Of a stretch of 64,000 bases of DNA, positions 12,775 through 24,948 are shown piece by piece. Every line of letters begins with the position of its first letter. Positions within the stretch are counted from its first letter, which is position 1. The stretch covers positions 1-64,000 of the forward strand of contig JAMKCH010051327.1 in the NCBI GenBank assembly GCA_023653785.1, in the 5' to 3' direction. Source of the stretch: Ophioderma brevispina (Eukaryota > Echinodermata > Ophiuroidea > Amphilepidida > Ophiodermatidae). The position numbers and the translations under genes are program-made. The notes beneath the pieces were generated by a model. It was given only the letters and a program-made list of their open reading frames with translations. It was not told where the DNA came from and made no database searches.

Positions 12775-13275
12775 TCGCAAAGTACCAATATGATATAATT
12801 TCATGTCTGAAATCAGCCACACTTTTATGAGAAAACACGTGTGGGAAGGATTATTTGGTGGTTTGCTCCGTTTAGTGTTGTGCGCCCCTTGACCTTACAT
12901 AGGGCGACGGGTGCAATTTATCCATTATTTATTTATGCACTATGGCGAATTTTATCTGGTTTGTCACATTTATTACTATCAGCGTCTACTGTGAGGCCCA
13001 AAAGAAGTTAGGGATTATGTTGCTGCTCTGTACATGTACTCCAATGCATTTCATGGGTTGAAAAGTAAAAAAAAAGGGGAAGCAAAAGAAATGAAGGGAA
13101 AGAAAGGAGCCCGAAAGAGGCGGAGCTGAAAAAAGGAAAGAGAGGGAGAGGGAGGAAAGGTGTGAAAAAGAAAAAGAAAAACAAAAAAAGAGGGAAGAGA
13201 TAAAATAAAAACATAATATAGATAGAGGAAAATGAAAGTGCGACCCAGGGGAGGCTCTATTTCAAAGTCATGTAC

Positions 13276-13900
13276 TTAACTCGTCTTCCTCAGGGGGGGT
13301 GTGTTACCACCACCCCCCAACGGATTTTTTCCGGTAGCCCCAAAACGAAAAGCACAAGCGACATAGTAGCACCTTGGTATTGTCAATGACATCCTTTGCG
13401 TCATTTTGGCACGAAAAATTTTTGGGGGTCCCCCCTAACACCCCTGGGTAGTGTGAGCCGTCAAGTCGGAGGTAGGGGGTGGGTTGTCACCTTGGAATTT
13501 TTAAGTCGCCTATATTGGACCAATATCTCCATGTTATGGTGTTGAAACTTGCATGGGCATGTTAATCATCATTTCCCTTCCTTTATAAGTAAAAAAACCC
13601 TGTTAAATGCCGAGATTGGAACTTTTTTTAGCAAAAAAAATATATTTCCAATGTTGCCTATATTCGCTGAACAAATCCGTATTTATGGTCCGCGATGCGT
13701 AAAAACGACATTGTGACGTCATACTAGACCGATTCATGATTTTGAATCAAGGGGATAAAGGAGACCCTACCTATACCATAGTACCAAACAATCGACTCTG
13801 GGCGTCTCAATTCCAAGTGCATGAGGGGGGGTGGTAACCAACCTCCCCCCCCCCTTAGGAAGACTTGGTACGGAAAATACCTTAGGAAGACGAGGGTTAA
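13276..13900. mobile_element. piggyBac-like MITE, TTAA-flanked
   Basis: TTAA occurs at 13276-13279 and 13897-13900. The right terminus read inward is CCCTCGTCTTCCTAAG; the left is CTCGTCTTCCTCAGGGGGGG, lacking two bases. Further in, both arms carry GGGGGGTGGTAAC-type sequence. TTAA duplication with CCC-starting TIRs is the mark of piggyBac elements. At 625 bp with no ORF it must be non-autonomous. Confidence 0.75.
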
Positions 13901-14404
13901 AGTTACGCTATTCCACCATTTTAAACATCGTACTAATCTTTTATCAAAACATCTATTTTCTTGGATTCTTTGATACTAAACAAAAAGGAAAAGAGTTACC
14001 GAAATATTCTCAACTGAAAGGATTAAACAGAACTATTTACTCCCTTTGAATTATTGCATTGATGTACATTGTCATCATACGTGTAGATTTGACCATTTTT
14101 AGGGTTGAGAAATAGTGGCCAAGAAAATTAATGATCTATTTTTTATTCATATTAAAGTTATTATGTCAAGTTCTAAACTGTTGCATTTTGGTACGAAACC
14201 AATGGAAATAAAGAAAAATATGAGTTTTGTTCGAAAGACCTTACCATCAACTCTATTATTGAAAAAAATGTCATAATGTCATTAAAGTAATGGGATTGCA
14301 TAACTGTATAAAAGAACTATTATAATCATATTTAAAAATAAAATCAACTATAAGATCATCAACATAATAATATGAAAAATAATTCAATGTGGAAAACACA
14401 AAAC

Positions 14405-14990
14405 TCTAAAAACACAAACTCGGCCACATACCGTCCAAAAACTCGGGCACATACCGGAAAACTCGTCCAAAACTCGGCCAAATACCGTCCAAAACTCGGC
14501 AACATATCGTCCAAAACTCAGCCACAAACCGGAAAACCGGCAACATACCGTCCAAAACTCGGCCACATACCGACCAAAACCCGGCCACATACCGGAAAAA
14601 TCGGCACATACCGTCCAAAACTCGGCCACATTATCGTCAACAACTCGGCCACATACCGGAAAAAACTCGGCCAGATACCGTCCAAAACCCGGCCACACGG
14701 CGTCGCAAAACGCGACCACACGGCGTCGCAAAAACTCGACCAACATACAAACACTCGACAAAAACACGGCGTCGCCAAAACTCGACATTACGGCGTAGCA
14801 AAACTCGGGATACACGGCCGTCGCAAAACTCGACAACATACAAACCACTCGGATCACCACGGGGTCGCAAAACTCGACATACGGCGTTGCAAAACTAGAT
14901 ACACGGCGTCGCAAAATTAAAACTCGACCACATACAAAAAACGACACATCGGGGTTCGCAACAACTCGACATACGGGCCGTAGCACAAAC
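14405..14990 (-). repeat. Minisatellite array, right arm (inverted)
   Basis: This is the reverse complement of the left arm array in mirror order: 14405-14695 carries complements of the GGTATGTGGCCGAGTTTT-type units, and 14696-14990 complements of the ACGCCGTGTGTCGAGTTTT-type units. Confidence 0.95.
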
Positions 14991-15270
14991 TCTTATCTAC
15001 GAATGCTGTGGCTTGCATTACATGTGACCTTGGAGTGATATCATGGGACTTTTGGCCCCATTCACAACCGCGACGGCAGACGACAGACGCGGTCCGGGAC
15101 CGGATGTATTTTTTTATTTTAGGTTTTTTGAAATAATCTATATTGGCGCAACGTCAGTTAATGTCACCAATAACTTCAGGGTTTTAATGCACAACCATGG
15201 GGCAATCTACACGGCACCGCAGATCCAGATCGGATACTTTCCCGGGATCCAGATCAGGGAGACCGATTAT

Positions 15271-18200
15271 AGACTGACGAGATTCGCAAAGAGGCTTAAT
15301 TAAGGAAGTACAGGCATTTTTTAGTATAAGCGTTTCAAACAACTTTTCTACACTGATTTTGGTGCTGATTAAGAAATGCCGGTTGCTCTGCCTGAATTTT
15401 GAGTGCACGGGTCAAAAGTTAAAATTCAAAATGGCCGCCAAATGCAAACATATTTCAATTTATTTTGTAATTAATTGCATTTCTACTTTTAAAAGTTATC
15501 GACTTAATTCTATATACCGTCCCTTGGCGCTGAGCTATTTTCATTAAACTACAGCATAAGTTCTTTCCACATGAGCCGAAATTGGGAAATTCAAAATGGC
15601 CACCAAAATTACTTGACTAATAAAATGAAAAATATCTACTCTCAAAATGTGAATTTGGTATTCAAAATTTTTCAAAAAAAGGAGTAACAGGAGTTAACTG
15701 GATCCAGAGAAAAGGAAGACTACTTGTGGCGATTTCACATCTAAATGCCATGACTACTATTTCTAGGTGCCTTAGAATAAGAAAGAGGCACAGGCCTACT
15801 TGATTGCTTTGTTAAAATTTGTGTATAGTCACTTGGTAGGGCATAGCTACAGGTCATACTTTTATGTATGCAAAATATAAATTGTAGACTGATTGTAGGG
15901 ACCTTATTTTTGAATTGCAAGAAAATTTGGAAAGGCCCAACAGCATATCTTCCAATATGTTCCGTAGGAAGTGAAGGGAATCGCCCGACCGAGTAAATGA
16001 ATAAAATGATAGTTGCCCTTTCCCATTATAATGATTGGTCCCGAACGTCATGTAGAGTTCAGTCAGCTTGTTCTTTACAAGTTCTTTCCAACAAAATGAG
16101 ATTGGAATGCCTAAATTCCAGTAAACTAAGACTGTCAGAGATATTATGGTCTTACCTTTCGATTAAACGAAATATTGGGATCTTTAAAATTGCACAAACA
16201 CTGAAAAATTAGTAATAGTTAACGCTATGGCTCGAAGATGCGAGACCTATAAGAGCGCTATAGAGAAGGAGCATGGACCCAGGTCAAACGTCATCGCCCA
16301 CCCCCCCCCCACAGAAAAGGTTTGACACCTTTGTAGTAGTATGGACCCTCTAGACTATATAAATGTAGGTAGTAAGACTCTCAAATTTTCACTTTTTCAA
16401 AAGGGGCCAATTTGAAGTTCACAATGGCTCAAAACCTTAAAATGCTCAATTATGTTAAAAAAAAAAAATGTATACCACCATATTGTCTGTCCGTCTAAGG
16501 ATTCCAAAAAATGTATAGTTTGTACCTCTTTGACCATTGGTTTGGCGTAGGGTAAACGTGGTTAAAATGGTCAAAAGAAAAGGTCAATTTCAATTTGTAC
16601 AGGGTCAAATTCAGAGTGGCTCCAATTTGGGTAAAAAAATAAAAGAAAGTTGTTCATCTAGCTTAAGTGTCCAAGGAGGGAATAGTTTGTAGCATTTGCA
16701 AATGCATAGCTATCAAGTTATGCGATAAAGTAGGTCATAGGGCCACATAATTCAATTGGTGTGGGCCATTCTTGACCCTTGGCATGCCGAAAAATATTTC
16801 TTTCGGTCAATATAGGCAGCCAAAATTCATTCAAGTTTAGAAAAATGTTCCCAAATATTGGGTTCAACTATTAAAAAAACTTGAACCCTTAATATGCAGC
16901 AATGTAACTTATGTACCAGGCACATTTTGGATTATGAAACAAATTGTAAAGCAATAGGTGATAAGTTTTTGAAGAATACCACTAATTTCAAAATAAAATG
17001 CACGGAAAGCCCTGTTAAATTTCTAGTAATTTATTTAGTATGGGCTAAAAAGTAGCGGAGGAAACGCTTAATGTGAAACGAAAAAAAAAAATCAGATTGT
17101 AAAACATTTAAATGGTCGGAAAGGAAGAAAACTCATATTTTAGCAAAAAAGCGGTTATAAAAAAAACTTCATATGATATGTGGAAAATCACTATATATCA
17201 AAAAGGTCATTGCACAGATAAATACTGTATTTGGGGTTCAACTGTGAGAAATTAAAAGTGAAAAGAGAGACTAATATGGGTAAGTGGAATATGGTGGTGG
17301 GAAAGATACATAATTGGAATATTCAAATTTGGCTCGTAATATAAATGGATATCTGGAATATAGACCACGGGTGTATTATGGAAAGAATCGTAGAGCATTG
17401 GTGTGATCCACTTGGAGACTGGCATTTCTTTATTGAATAAATGTAAATCTGAAAATGTGGTAGACATTATCAGTGGTCAAATACTATTGTTTATCAGTGT
17501 CTATTAAAAATATTATGGTTTTTCTGTAAAATAAGTGTAAAAAAATATCTCCAACAATGCATTTATGGGGTAATGATAATTTAAGACGCAATAGCAGCGT
17601 TCTGTTCGTTGAATGAATGAAAGCTGAATGATGTTCTTTGAATGACATTCGCATGGAAACAGTCCCAATTTAAGCGCATTGGTGAATTATTAAAGGTATG
17701 TATACGTACCACAAGTTGATTAAGGTAGTCAGCATTTCCAACCCGTCGTAAAGAAAGATAAGGAATCGAGACCTAGTTGGTTGAAAAAAGTAATAATCAT
17801 ATTTTATGTTATGTTGTGAGAAAGCTACTTGGCTCAATTCCAAAAGACATTATAGATTGTGGAATCTAAACAAACAAAAGACTTTCTGCATTAGTTACTG
17901 AGAAGGTAAATTATATGGAAATAAAACGTGATAACTTCTTTATGTTCAAAAGAGAGATAGAGTCAAAACAAAATAGCTTGCTTCCAATTCATTCTTTTAT
18001 ATATGCTATTACCGTAAGAGTAATATCTACGAATGAAACTTTCTGGAACAGATGAATGCAACTTTTGTAAATGCACTGAAGATTATTGACCATTTGTATT
18101 GTATTCTAAATATATTATTTTGAAATCAGTTAAAGATTATTTCCTTGTGAACTTCTTCCTTGGAGTAAGTTACAAAAGTGGTGGGAAAATCGAAGAAAAG

Positions 18201-19794
18201 AATGCGATTAATAAACGTTTTAATTAATTTTTGCATAATTCGGTCCATAAAGGAAGAAGATATAAAAATGAAACAAATCACTTTTTCCTGTTTTTCTATA
18301 GACTTGTTTTCAATTAGAGATTCAAAAATTAGTCCCACTGCAGGAAAAACAAAGAAATGATTACTTAAATACATGAAAATTTGTGGACGTACTCAAAACT
18401 TACTTGAAATTGTCAAGTAAAGCCTAAATATAATGTAAGTGTGTGCTTATTGTGAATTGTTAAGGAAATTATGATGACACTAAGACATGCAGACGTATAA
18501 TTTGAGGGGTAAAGATAAAACAAAATATGAATACTTTTACAGTGATGGTGTCAGCACTTAGCAAATATTGTCATAACATTTTGCTTAGTCAAAAAGGTTT
18601 AGAACGTAACGATCTGTTATAGTCTTAGTTTACTGAAATTGAGGTAGCCGATCTCATTTTGGAATGTATGTTGCTTAGCTTAGTTCTCAAACCAGTAAAC
18701 CCCCCTTCGAAAGGGAAATAGCATTAACCCTGGCCCCCACACACATATTTTCCTCACCCCCTTAATTATGGAATAAACGGTAATTCAGATATTTGGAGAT
18801 ATGCTATTGAGCTTTTTAAATGCATTGTAGTCCCTATGAAAGAAAAGAACTCTATAGGCAACCAGCTTCAGGCATTCTAGTCTATATTTTTACTTTGCAT
18901 ACATAAAATATGACTTATAAAACATTATACTTATATTATATATATCCAAGTACGCGATAAATGGAAATCATGTTAGTAAAGAACCTGTCAGTCTTTGGAC
19001 TGCTCAAAACCAGTACTTTGCTGGTGCAGACGACCAGTATGCAAACTAATACCTCACCTTTTGACTTTTCAGGATTAAATAGCATTTGGTAGCCATTTTG
19101 AATATTTGACATGTTTGATCCCTTGCACTCAAAGCCAGAAAGTTAAATGGCAAACCAAAATATAATGTCTAGAATTTGTATCACACACCTATAATACTAA
19201 AACAGGTAGTGAAGTGACTTTTTACAATCCTGGTTTTTAGACCTTTACAATAGGTCTACGGATTTACGCGGCCATTTGATTGATAACATTTACCCCTTTA
19301 CCCCTTGGGCTAACACTAAGAGCTGAGAAGTGATAATAATCTACTCACCAATATCACTCACCTTCAAGATACGTGTGTATAATAACACTGACTTATTGTG
19401 GGATTGTACGCCTAAGATTACAGTTTTCAATTTTGTAGGATATTTGGCGCCATCTTGAATTTGGTCTCAATTTTAAATACCCCTTTAGGCTAGATTTTCT
19501 GATTAAATATTAGTATTATATACTCAGTTGCAAAAGTCTGTGTAAAAGAATAAGTTTTAATGTCTGTTCTTGGTAAATAACGAATTTATATCTTTTGACT
19601 AATTTCAGTCATGGATTTGGCGGCCATTTGAATTTTTCCTTTTCTTTTTGAATTTTGACCCCTTGGCACTCAAATACAGCAAAGCACCGGCATTTTCGTG
19701 ATCAAGCATAAAAAATCAGTCTAGAAACAATGTTTTCAAATGCTTTCTACTAAAATGCCTCATGAAGTTTCTTTTCACGGATTTCGTCTTGTCT
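15271..19794 (+). mobile_element. 4.5-kb long-TIR element, copy 1
   Basis: Both ends are related in inverted orientation over at least 180 bp. Read inward they start AGAC-GACGA(G/A)AT and share AGGCATTTT, ACTGATTTT, AATGCCGGT, TTTGAGTGC, GGGTCAAAA and ATGGCCGCCAAAT. ATTAT flanks the element (15266-15270 and 19795-19799). Divergent ~176-bp modules (GGCCATTTTGAAT plus TTTGACCCCTT) repeat near the right end (about 19093, 19269, 19449, 19621) and in inverse at the left end (about 15410 and 15585). Inside, 16270-16800 matches an arm of the foldback element at 3597. Near 17990-18110 a weak frame (ISTNETFWNSDECNFCK, then HLYC) resembles an L1-type zinc knuckle. No intact ORF. Copy 2 is at 45007. Confidence 0.85.
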
Positions 19795-20589
19795 ATTATA
19801 GAATTCACACGGCGCAGTGAGTGCGACAGTCCGCGGCGACCTTTCGAAGCGTAAAGTGTACATATGCTACGCGTAACCTTTTGTGTCGGGGAATACTTTA
19901 CGCGTAACTAAAAGTATGCGCTTAAAGTACAGCGACACTAACCAAACGTGTAAACACCATGTACGCATTGCAAATCTGGATCAAGTTTGGCCGTTGCCCG
20001 TGAAGACGCAAACCGGATACGAGATCTGGTTCCGATCTGGATCCGATCTGGATCTGCGTTGCCGTGTAGATTGTCCCCATTGTGTGTTTTATCCTCCTGT
20101 ATGAAAGAATTACATTTGTCGACATTCTCATTATAAAAAAATACATCACGGTCCCCGGGACTGCGAGTGTCGTCTGCGTCAGGTTTGTTGAAAGGGGCCG
20201 AGTCACCATGAGGTCCCAAGTCACATGAGGTCACCAGACATGTCCAACCCACCCCCCCGCCCCCTCTTTCCACCAAGTTACATCATTGTAGCTCTTACGG
20301 AAAACTCACACGCATGCATCTTTTAAGGGTTAACATTTTTGGACCACAACACCCATACACACATACCATACGACGAGTACCCCCCTATGGTGCCTTTTTG
20401 CGATTCTTGCAGACGACACAAAAGATAGTTAGTATCTCCGATAGTTTTGAAAGTTATACATTGTTGCCTATGTATTACTCTTTCATTTAAAAATGACTGA
20501 GCTAGAATACCCGAAATAACGCAAAAGTTGCACTTTAATATGGAGTTTATGGTATCAGAAGAATATTGGTCTCATTAACCGAATGAAAC

Positions 20590-20960
20590 GTCTCTAAGGG
20601 AGCTCAGAGAGTCCGCCTTGTGGGAAGAAAACTTGCCATCAAACCAGTAACATCTATTGGCATTGACCTGGTGAGTCATAACCCCCCTGGAGTTGACTCC
20701 TCATGGACTGAAAGACGATGCCTCAACAGATTGAGAACCAGAATTGGCCTATTTAAGGTTTCTTGCAGAACGTGGGGCTACCTGGAGGCGGATCGGAACA
20801 CTACCTGTGGTTGGGAACAGCACCCAAGACAATGGAACATCTCTTGGTCTGCCCGGGAGCAACAATGCACAAACAAGGAGCTTGAGGATTTCAGTGTAAG
20901 CAGCCAGACGTTGTACCCCATCTCTGGCTGGATCATATTTGAGACCAGTGTTTGGACACG
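20590..20960 (+). mobile_element. LINE ORF2 C-terminal fragment
   Basis: The frame reads RRCLNRLRTRIGLFKVSC, then WGYLEADRNTTC, then after a one-base shift PKTMEHLLVCPGA. This is the LNRLRTG-G, W, C-CG, TMEHLL-CP arrangement found after the reverse transcriptase in many invertebrate LINEs. No RT core, 5' part or poly-A tail was found. The clade cannot be given from this piece. Confidence 0.7.
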
Positions 20961-20964
20961 ATAA

Positions 20965-23044
20965 GAAGAAGAACCCGAATGAAATCGTAAGGCTCAGGAA
21001 ACGTTTCCTTTTAATATGAGCAAAAACGTCTCCAAATGTGGTCGACCACATTTATAGCACACATCCTATGGGCTAATTTAGCAATTTTGCCTTCTAGTCA
21101 TCCAAACAGCTGCACTGATTACCTCAAAATTTGTTATTAGATATTTTAGTGCTATCTGTCAAGTGAGGAAGAAAACATCATAAGACAATTCGGACCATGA
21201 TCGGCTCACTTACCTTTGACAATCATTATAAGTTGTTAATATGTGTTCTAAAATGTCATGTTTTTTAATATGTCAATATTTTGGGTAGGTGGCATTATCT
21301 GCTGTGTAACTTTCCCATTGGTTTTGCAGTGATGGAGATATGGCAAATCAACATGATCGCCACTCAGCTAAAGGTGTAGCTGAATTTTATATTATTAGTA
21401 TTGTTTAAAGGTGCGTGTTCCGATCGATTTTGGGACCCCCCTGATTACCCGGAAATAGCGTCGATTTTGATAATCCGATGACAAGGCCGTAATTTTTCTC
21501 ATTGTCGTCTTGAAATTTGAGCCCTCAAATCATTTCATTCCAAGATTACAACATGTCTCAAAAAAAGTGGTAAAACAGAAAAAAATGGGTTAAATATGGG
21601 AATTTCAAAATACGTTATTCATCTGGCATGATATTAAAGAACAAAGACCCAGGCTTTCCATTGGTGTTTGTTTCATCTATTTGCTTTGTCAATCCAGAGA
21701 TAAATCAATTTAGTGCGCTATACCAAAACGATTTTGTGCCACTTTTATGCATAGGCAGCGTTGTTTCGCAAAGTTATGCCATGCTGTCTTGAAGCCCCAA
21801 AAAGGAATTGCAAGCTTGACAAAAGAAAAAAACACAGATTAAAGTAAACCAAAGGAGTTCTAGTTTTTAATAGTCAACATAATCAGTTGCACGATGTAAT
21901 ATCTTTTAAATAATAAACAATTACAAATATTTATTGCCACGTCAATGAAATGGAGCTTTGAATTTATTACAAAATTGTTCTGTTAAAATCATGCCCAGAA
22001 GGAATGTAATTGCAACCCAAATAAACAATACTCCAAATCCAAAGAAATGGTTTAAAAAATATTTGCACTTGTGCATTTACTAATCGTTGCGAAGTTCATA
22101 AAAAAATTAATATGTAGACATAGAAAGCGCTCTCTCCAGGTTGCTGTTAAGCTCATGGTTTCTCTCTAGCAAACCACCAGTATGTCGAATGTATTCACTT
22201 TATCTTAAAGCCAGAACTTACTGATCAAACTTCCACCATTACCGTAACTGTTTTCGTATATGTTAGAGTTTCTTTATGAGGTTAATCCCTTTTTAAAGAG
22301 TTTCATATATGTTCTAAATATGAATAACTTATGATTAACTAATTCTTTCACCGTTTTCACTCAACCAGAAAGTGGCACAAACTCGATTTTTGTGTTCCGC
22401 AGTAAATGGGAGTTCTCTCTCGATTGAACCAAGCAAATGAGATGAAACAAAAAATACTGGAAACGCTGGTCTTTCTCTTTTAATGTGATGAGACAACGCG
22501 ACTTACTATGTGAGATATAATGTGAAAAATCGGTGTTTTGAGGTACCATTTGTGATTGTGGATTTTTCGCCGTCTAACATCAAACCGCAAGCTTGTTCCC
22601 ACTTGGTACTTGATGGGGTGTTATGTGCAAGTACAGGCTCTCATTCAGTAGAGAAACCACAATACACATAAATCGGAACAAGGCACCTTAATTACATGAA
22701 TATAATAAATAGTTAAAAGTGACACAGAAAAATTCTTACTGAATTACTTGTTGAATTAAATTTTTTTACTGACACTCCCGATGGTGGACAAGGGAGGGTG
22801 TAGGACCCGCACTCATTATCTATATTAACGGAGCGATAGATTGTAATTCATTTTTTTGTTCATGAAAAAAATGCGTATCCAAAAGTTTTACAATTACCAA
22901 AAATATGAGTCGGAAACGTATATCGTTAGTCGTAAAACTGTTGTTTTGGGTCCCTAGGAACTCCCTTGTCAACTTAAGTGTTAATCAGACAGGTGAAAAA
23001 GGGATTATAGTCTATTTTTTTTTTTATCATGCGCATATTGGCGA
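20965..23044. other. No recognisable feature
   Basis: AT-rich sequence with no supported gene. Only short unassigned ORFs. Confidence 0.45.
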
Positions 23045-23372
23045 TGGTACGAATCATTTGGAGAGGATGTGTTGAGATCAAAACTTAAAAGCCAGCATAA
23101 CCGCTGAAATGCTCAACTTTGGTAACAGAATAACATGGTTTTAACCCATTTACATGAACTTTTGTATCGAATATGTAAGGCCTCATAACAGCTTTCATTG
23201 ATAGATTGTGTAAAGTCTGCGACAACATATTGAGACTTTGTTTGGAGGTAAATGCAGAAAGAACGGATAATTGGTCATGAACATCGAGGCGGGGTGAACG
23301 GATGATTGGGCCACGAAAATATTGTATTTTTTTAAGAGTGACCAAAACTCTAAGTATCAATGATGGGACCAA
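23045..23372 (-). mobile_element. Possible LTR-retrotransposon pol C-terminal scrap
   Basis: A 95-codon minus-strand ORF ends RPYIFDTKVHVNGLKPCYS followed by about 17 residues. VHVN-LKP is the usual closing motif of the integrase C-terminal region of Ty3/Gypsy-type pol. The rest shows no motif, and no LTR, protease or RT is nearby. A chance match is quite possible. Confidence 0.25.
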
Positions 23373-24946
23373 GTGTCAAAATATTTCTGGTACAAGACAT
23401 GTAAATGTATCAGATTTTCTAATAATTCCTTAGTGACGTAAAAGGACTTTGTGAGTAATAATTACTTATTCGTATAATTTTCTATGTCGAATGCTTCAGA
23501 GTTGTTTCAAGTTGGGTGTTTGGAATTTATTCAGCGCATTTGCCTCGTAATATTTACTGTGTGAGAAAAGGGACATTTTTTAATTATGGCCTAATTTACC
23601 AGGATAGTGACATCGATTTTCTATTGTAATAATTGGGGAAAGCACACAATTTTCAGAACGAATGGAATCGGCGACACGCCCAAAAAACTGTTGAATGAAC
23701 TGACCGCAAATAAAACAATCGTACTATAAAAAAACATTAGATGATGTTCAGTCCATGGGGAAAATACCCGTAATGAAAATGAGCTCACTATTACCCAAAT
23801 GAGAAATTAAGTGGATTCTAGACATAGAGGTGTATACAATACGCAGAAGGCTTGAAGTATGAGGATCCATTCTGTGTGGTTGATCTATTTTTACGGGTTC
23901 ACTCTTTAACTCAATTTATTGCATGAGTTATGGAACTGTAAACCACAATCTATTGAAAAAAAAATTGTTACTTTTTTATGGTCTACGGTTCACTAGCAAG
24001 TGGTCAGTAATGGAAGGTACCAAATGTTCCGGGTTACAGTGCAAATAAACATGCATTACTAGTATTTTCTTTGTTTTTGTATCGAAGGGTCCTCACGGAA
24101 ATCTTAAACACAAAGAGATCCTTCTGATTGCTGTCGTTACCATAAGCCCAATTGGCTTTTTCGTGGAACAATGCAAAAAAACGAATATCATGAGACTAGT
24201 ACGTAATCACTACTCAGATAATACCGGGGTTTTTACATGAGGTAATAATAAGGGAAACATACGCAAATTGTATGAACATATTTCATCAATACAACCTGCC
24301 TGAGGTATATGGTGACATTGTATAAAAGCAAAGCTCAAATAAGGAAATGCCGTTGATATGTTTAACAATGGTTAAAACCAGTTGTCCACACGCAATAAGT
24401 CAAAAGAATTTGTCAAAAGATACATGTAGCCACCACGTGCATAGACATAATGGCCATGGTAACAGTTGAAGTGTTTCTTATGTTGTGATGTTTGATCATC
24501 ATGGTGACCTATGAGTTCGACCTTAGAACATGTACGATTCGCTTGTTAATTCGTCTTTTGGCATTTGCTGAAAACCGATACCATTTGTTTTATTGGATTT
24601 TTTACCAATTTTCACCACTAGAAAAAAAAAAAACAATCACTAATTTATGCTGAAGATTAACAACATTTTATGCTAAATGTACTACTATTCTGATTTTAGG
24701 TGTAAAATGTTATCTGATATAGCAGAGCAATTACTCGTGATTTGCATAAATCTCGGACAGTGACACGTTCAAATTTCTAATGTCTGTTCAAGAGATGATT
24801 GCCATAATTCCAGTACGGTTTTATTAACAATGCTTTTGATAAAACGTCAAAGTTTTTTGACTATCTAGTTTATAGTCATATCTCGCCCATTCGTTGTAGT
24901 TTGTTTTTTCAATGTTATTACATTATTCTTTTGTGTGCTTTGTAAT
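23373..24946. other. No recognisable feature
   Basis: AT-rich sequence. No coding, TIR or tandem signal. Confidence 0.45.
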
Positions 24947-24948
24947 TA

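Larger units (their letters stand above)
11918..15020. mobile_element. Hairpin element with minisatellite arms, 3.1 kb
   Basis: It starts TATGGCAAGCCACAGCA and ends with the complement of TAATGCAAGCCACAGCA. CATGTG flanks it on both sides (11912-11917 and 15021-15026), and the outer element's arm resumes in register after the insertion. The arms (11940-12600 and 14405-14990) are tandem arrays in mirror order and opposite orientation. The loop holds a 625-bp piggyBac-like MITE and otherwise no recognised gene. The overall design, TIRs made of tandem repeats, recalls Foldback/Galileo-type elements; family membership is not established. Confidence 0.85.
11723..20424. mobile_element. Outer palindromic DNA element, interrupted by two insertions
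   Basis: The left arm is split into 11723-11917 and 15021-15270. Together these match the reverse complement of 19800-20424. Shared blocks are TTTTGTGTCGTCTG at the outer ends, GGTATGTGTGT, AACTTGGTGGAA, a GGGCGGGG-rich stretch, CATGTGAC, GGCCCC, GCAGACGACA, and GGGGCAATCTACACGGCA with its complement near 20070. Removing the two nested insertions leaves about 1.06 kb, almost all inverted repeat. No coding sequence was seen. The exact termini and target duplication are unresolved, since similarity fades near 11710 and 20430. Confidence 0.75.

Noticed and set aside
14372..14986. ORFs of 70-200 codons on both strands
   Set aside because: Mirror copy of the same minisatellite array.
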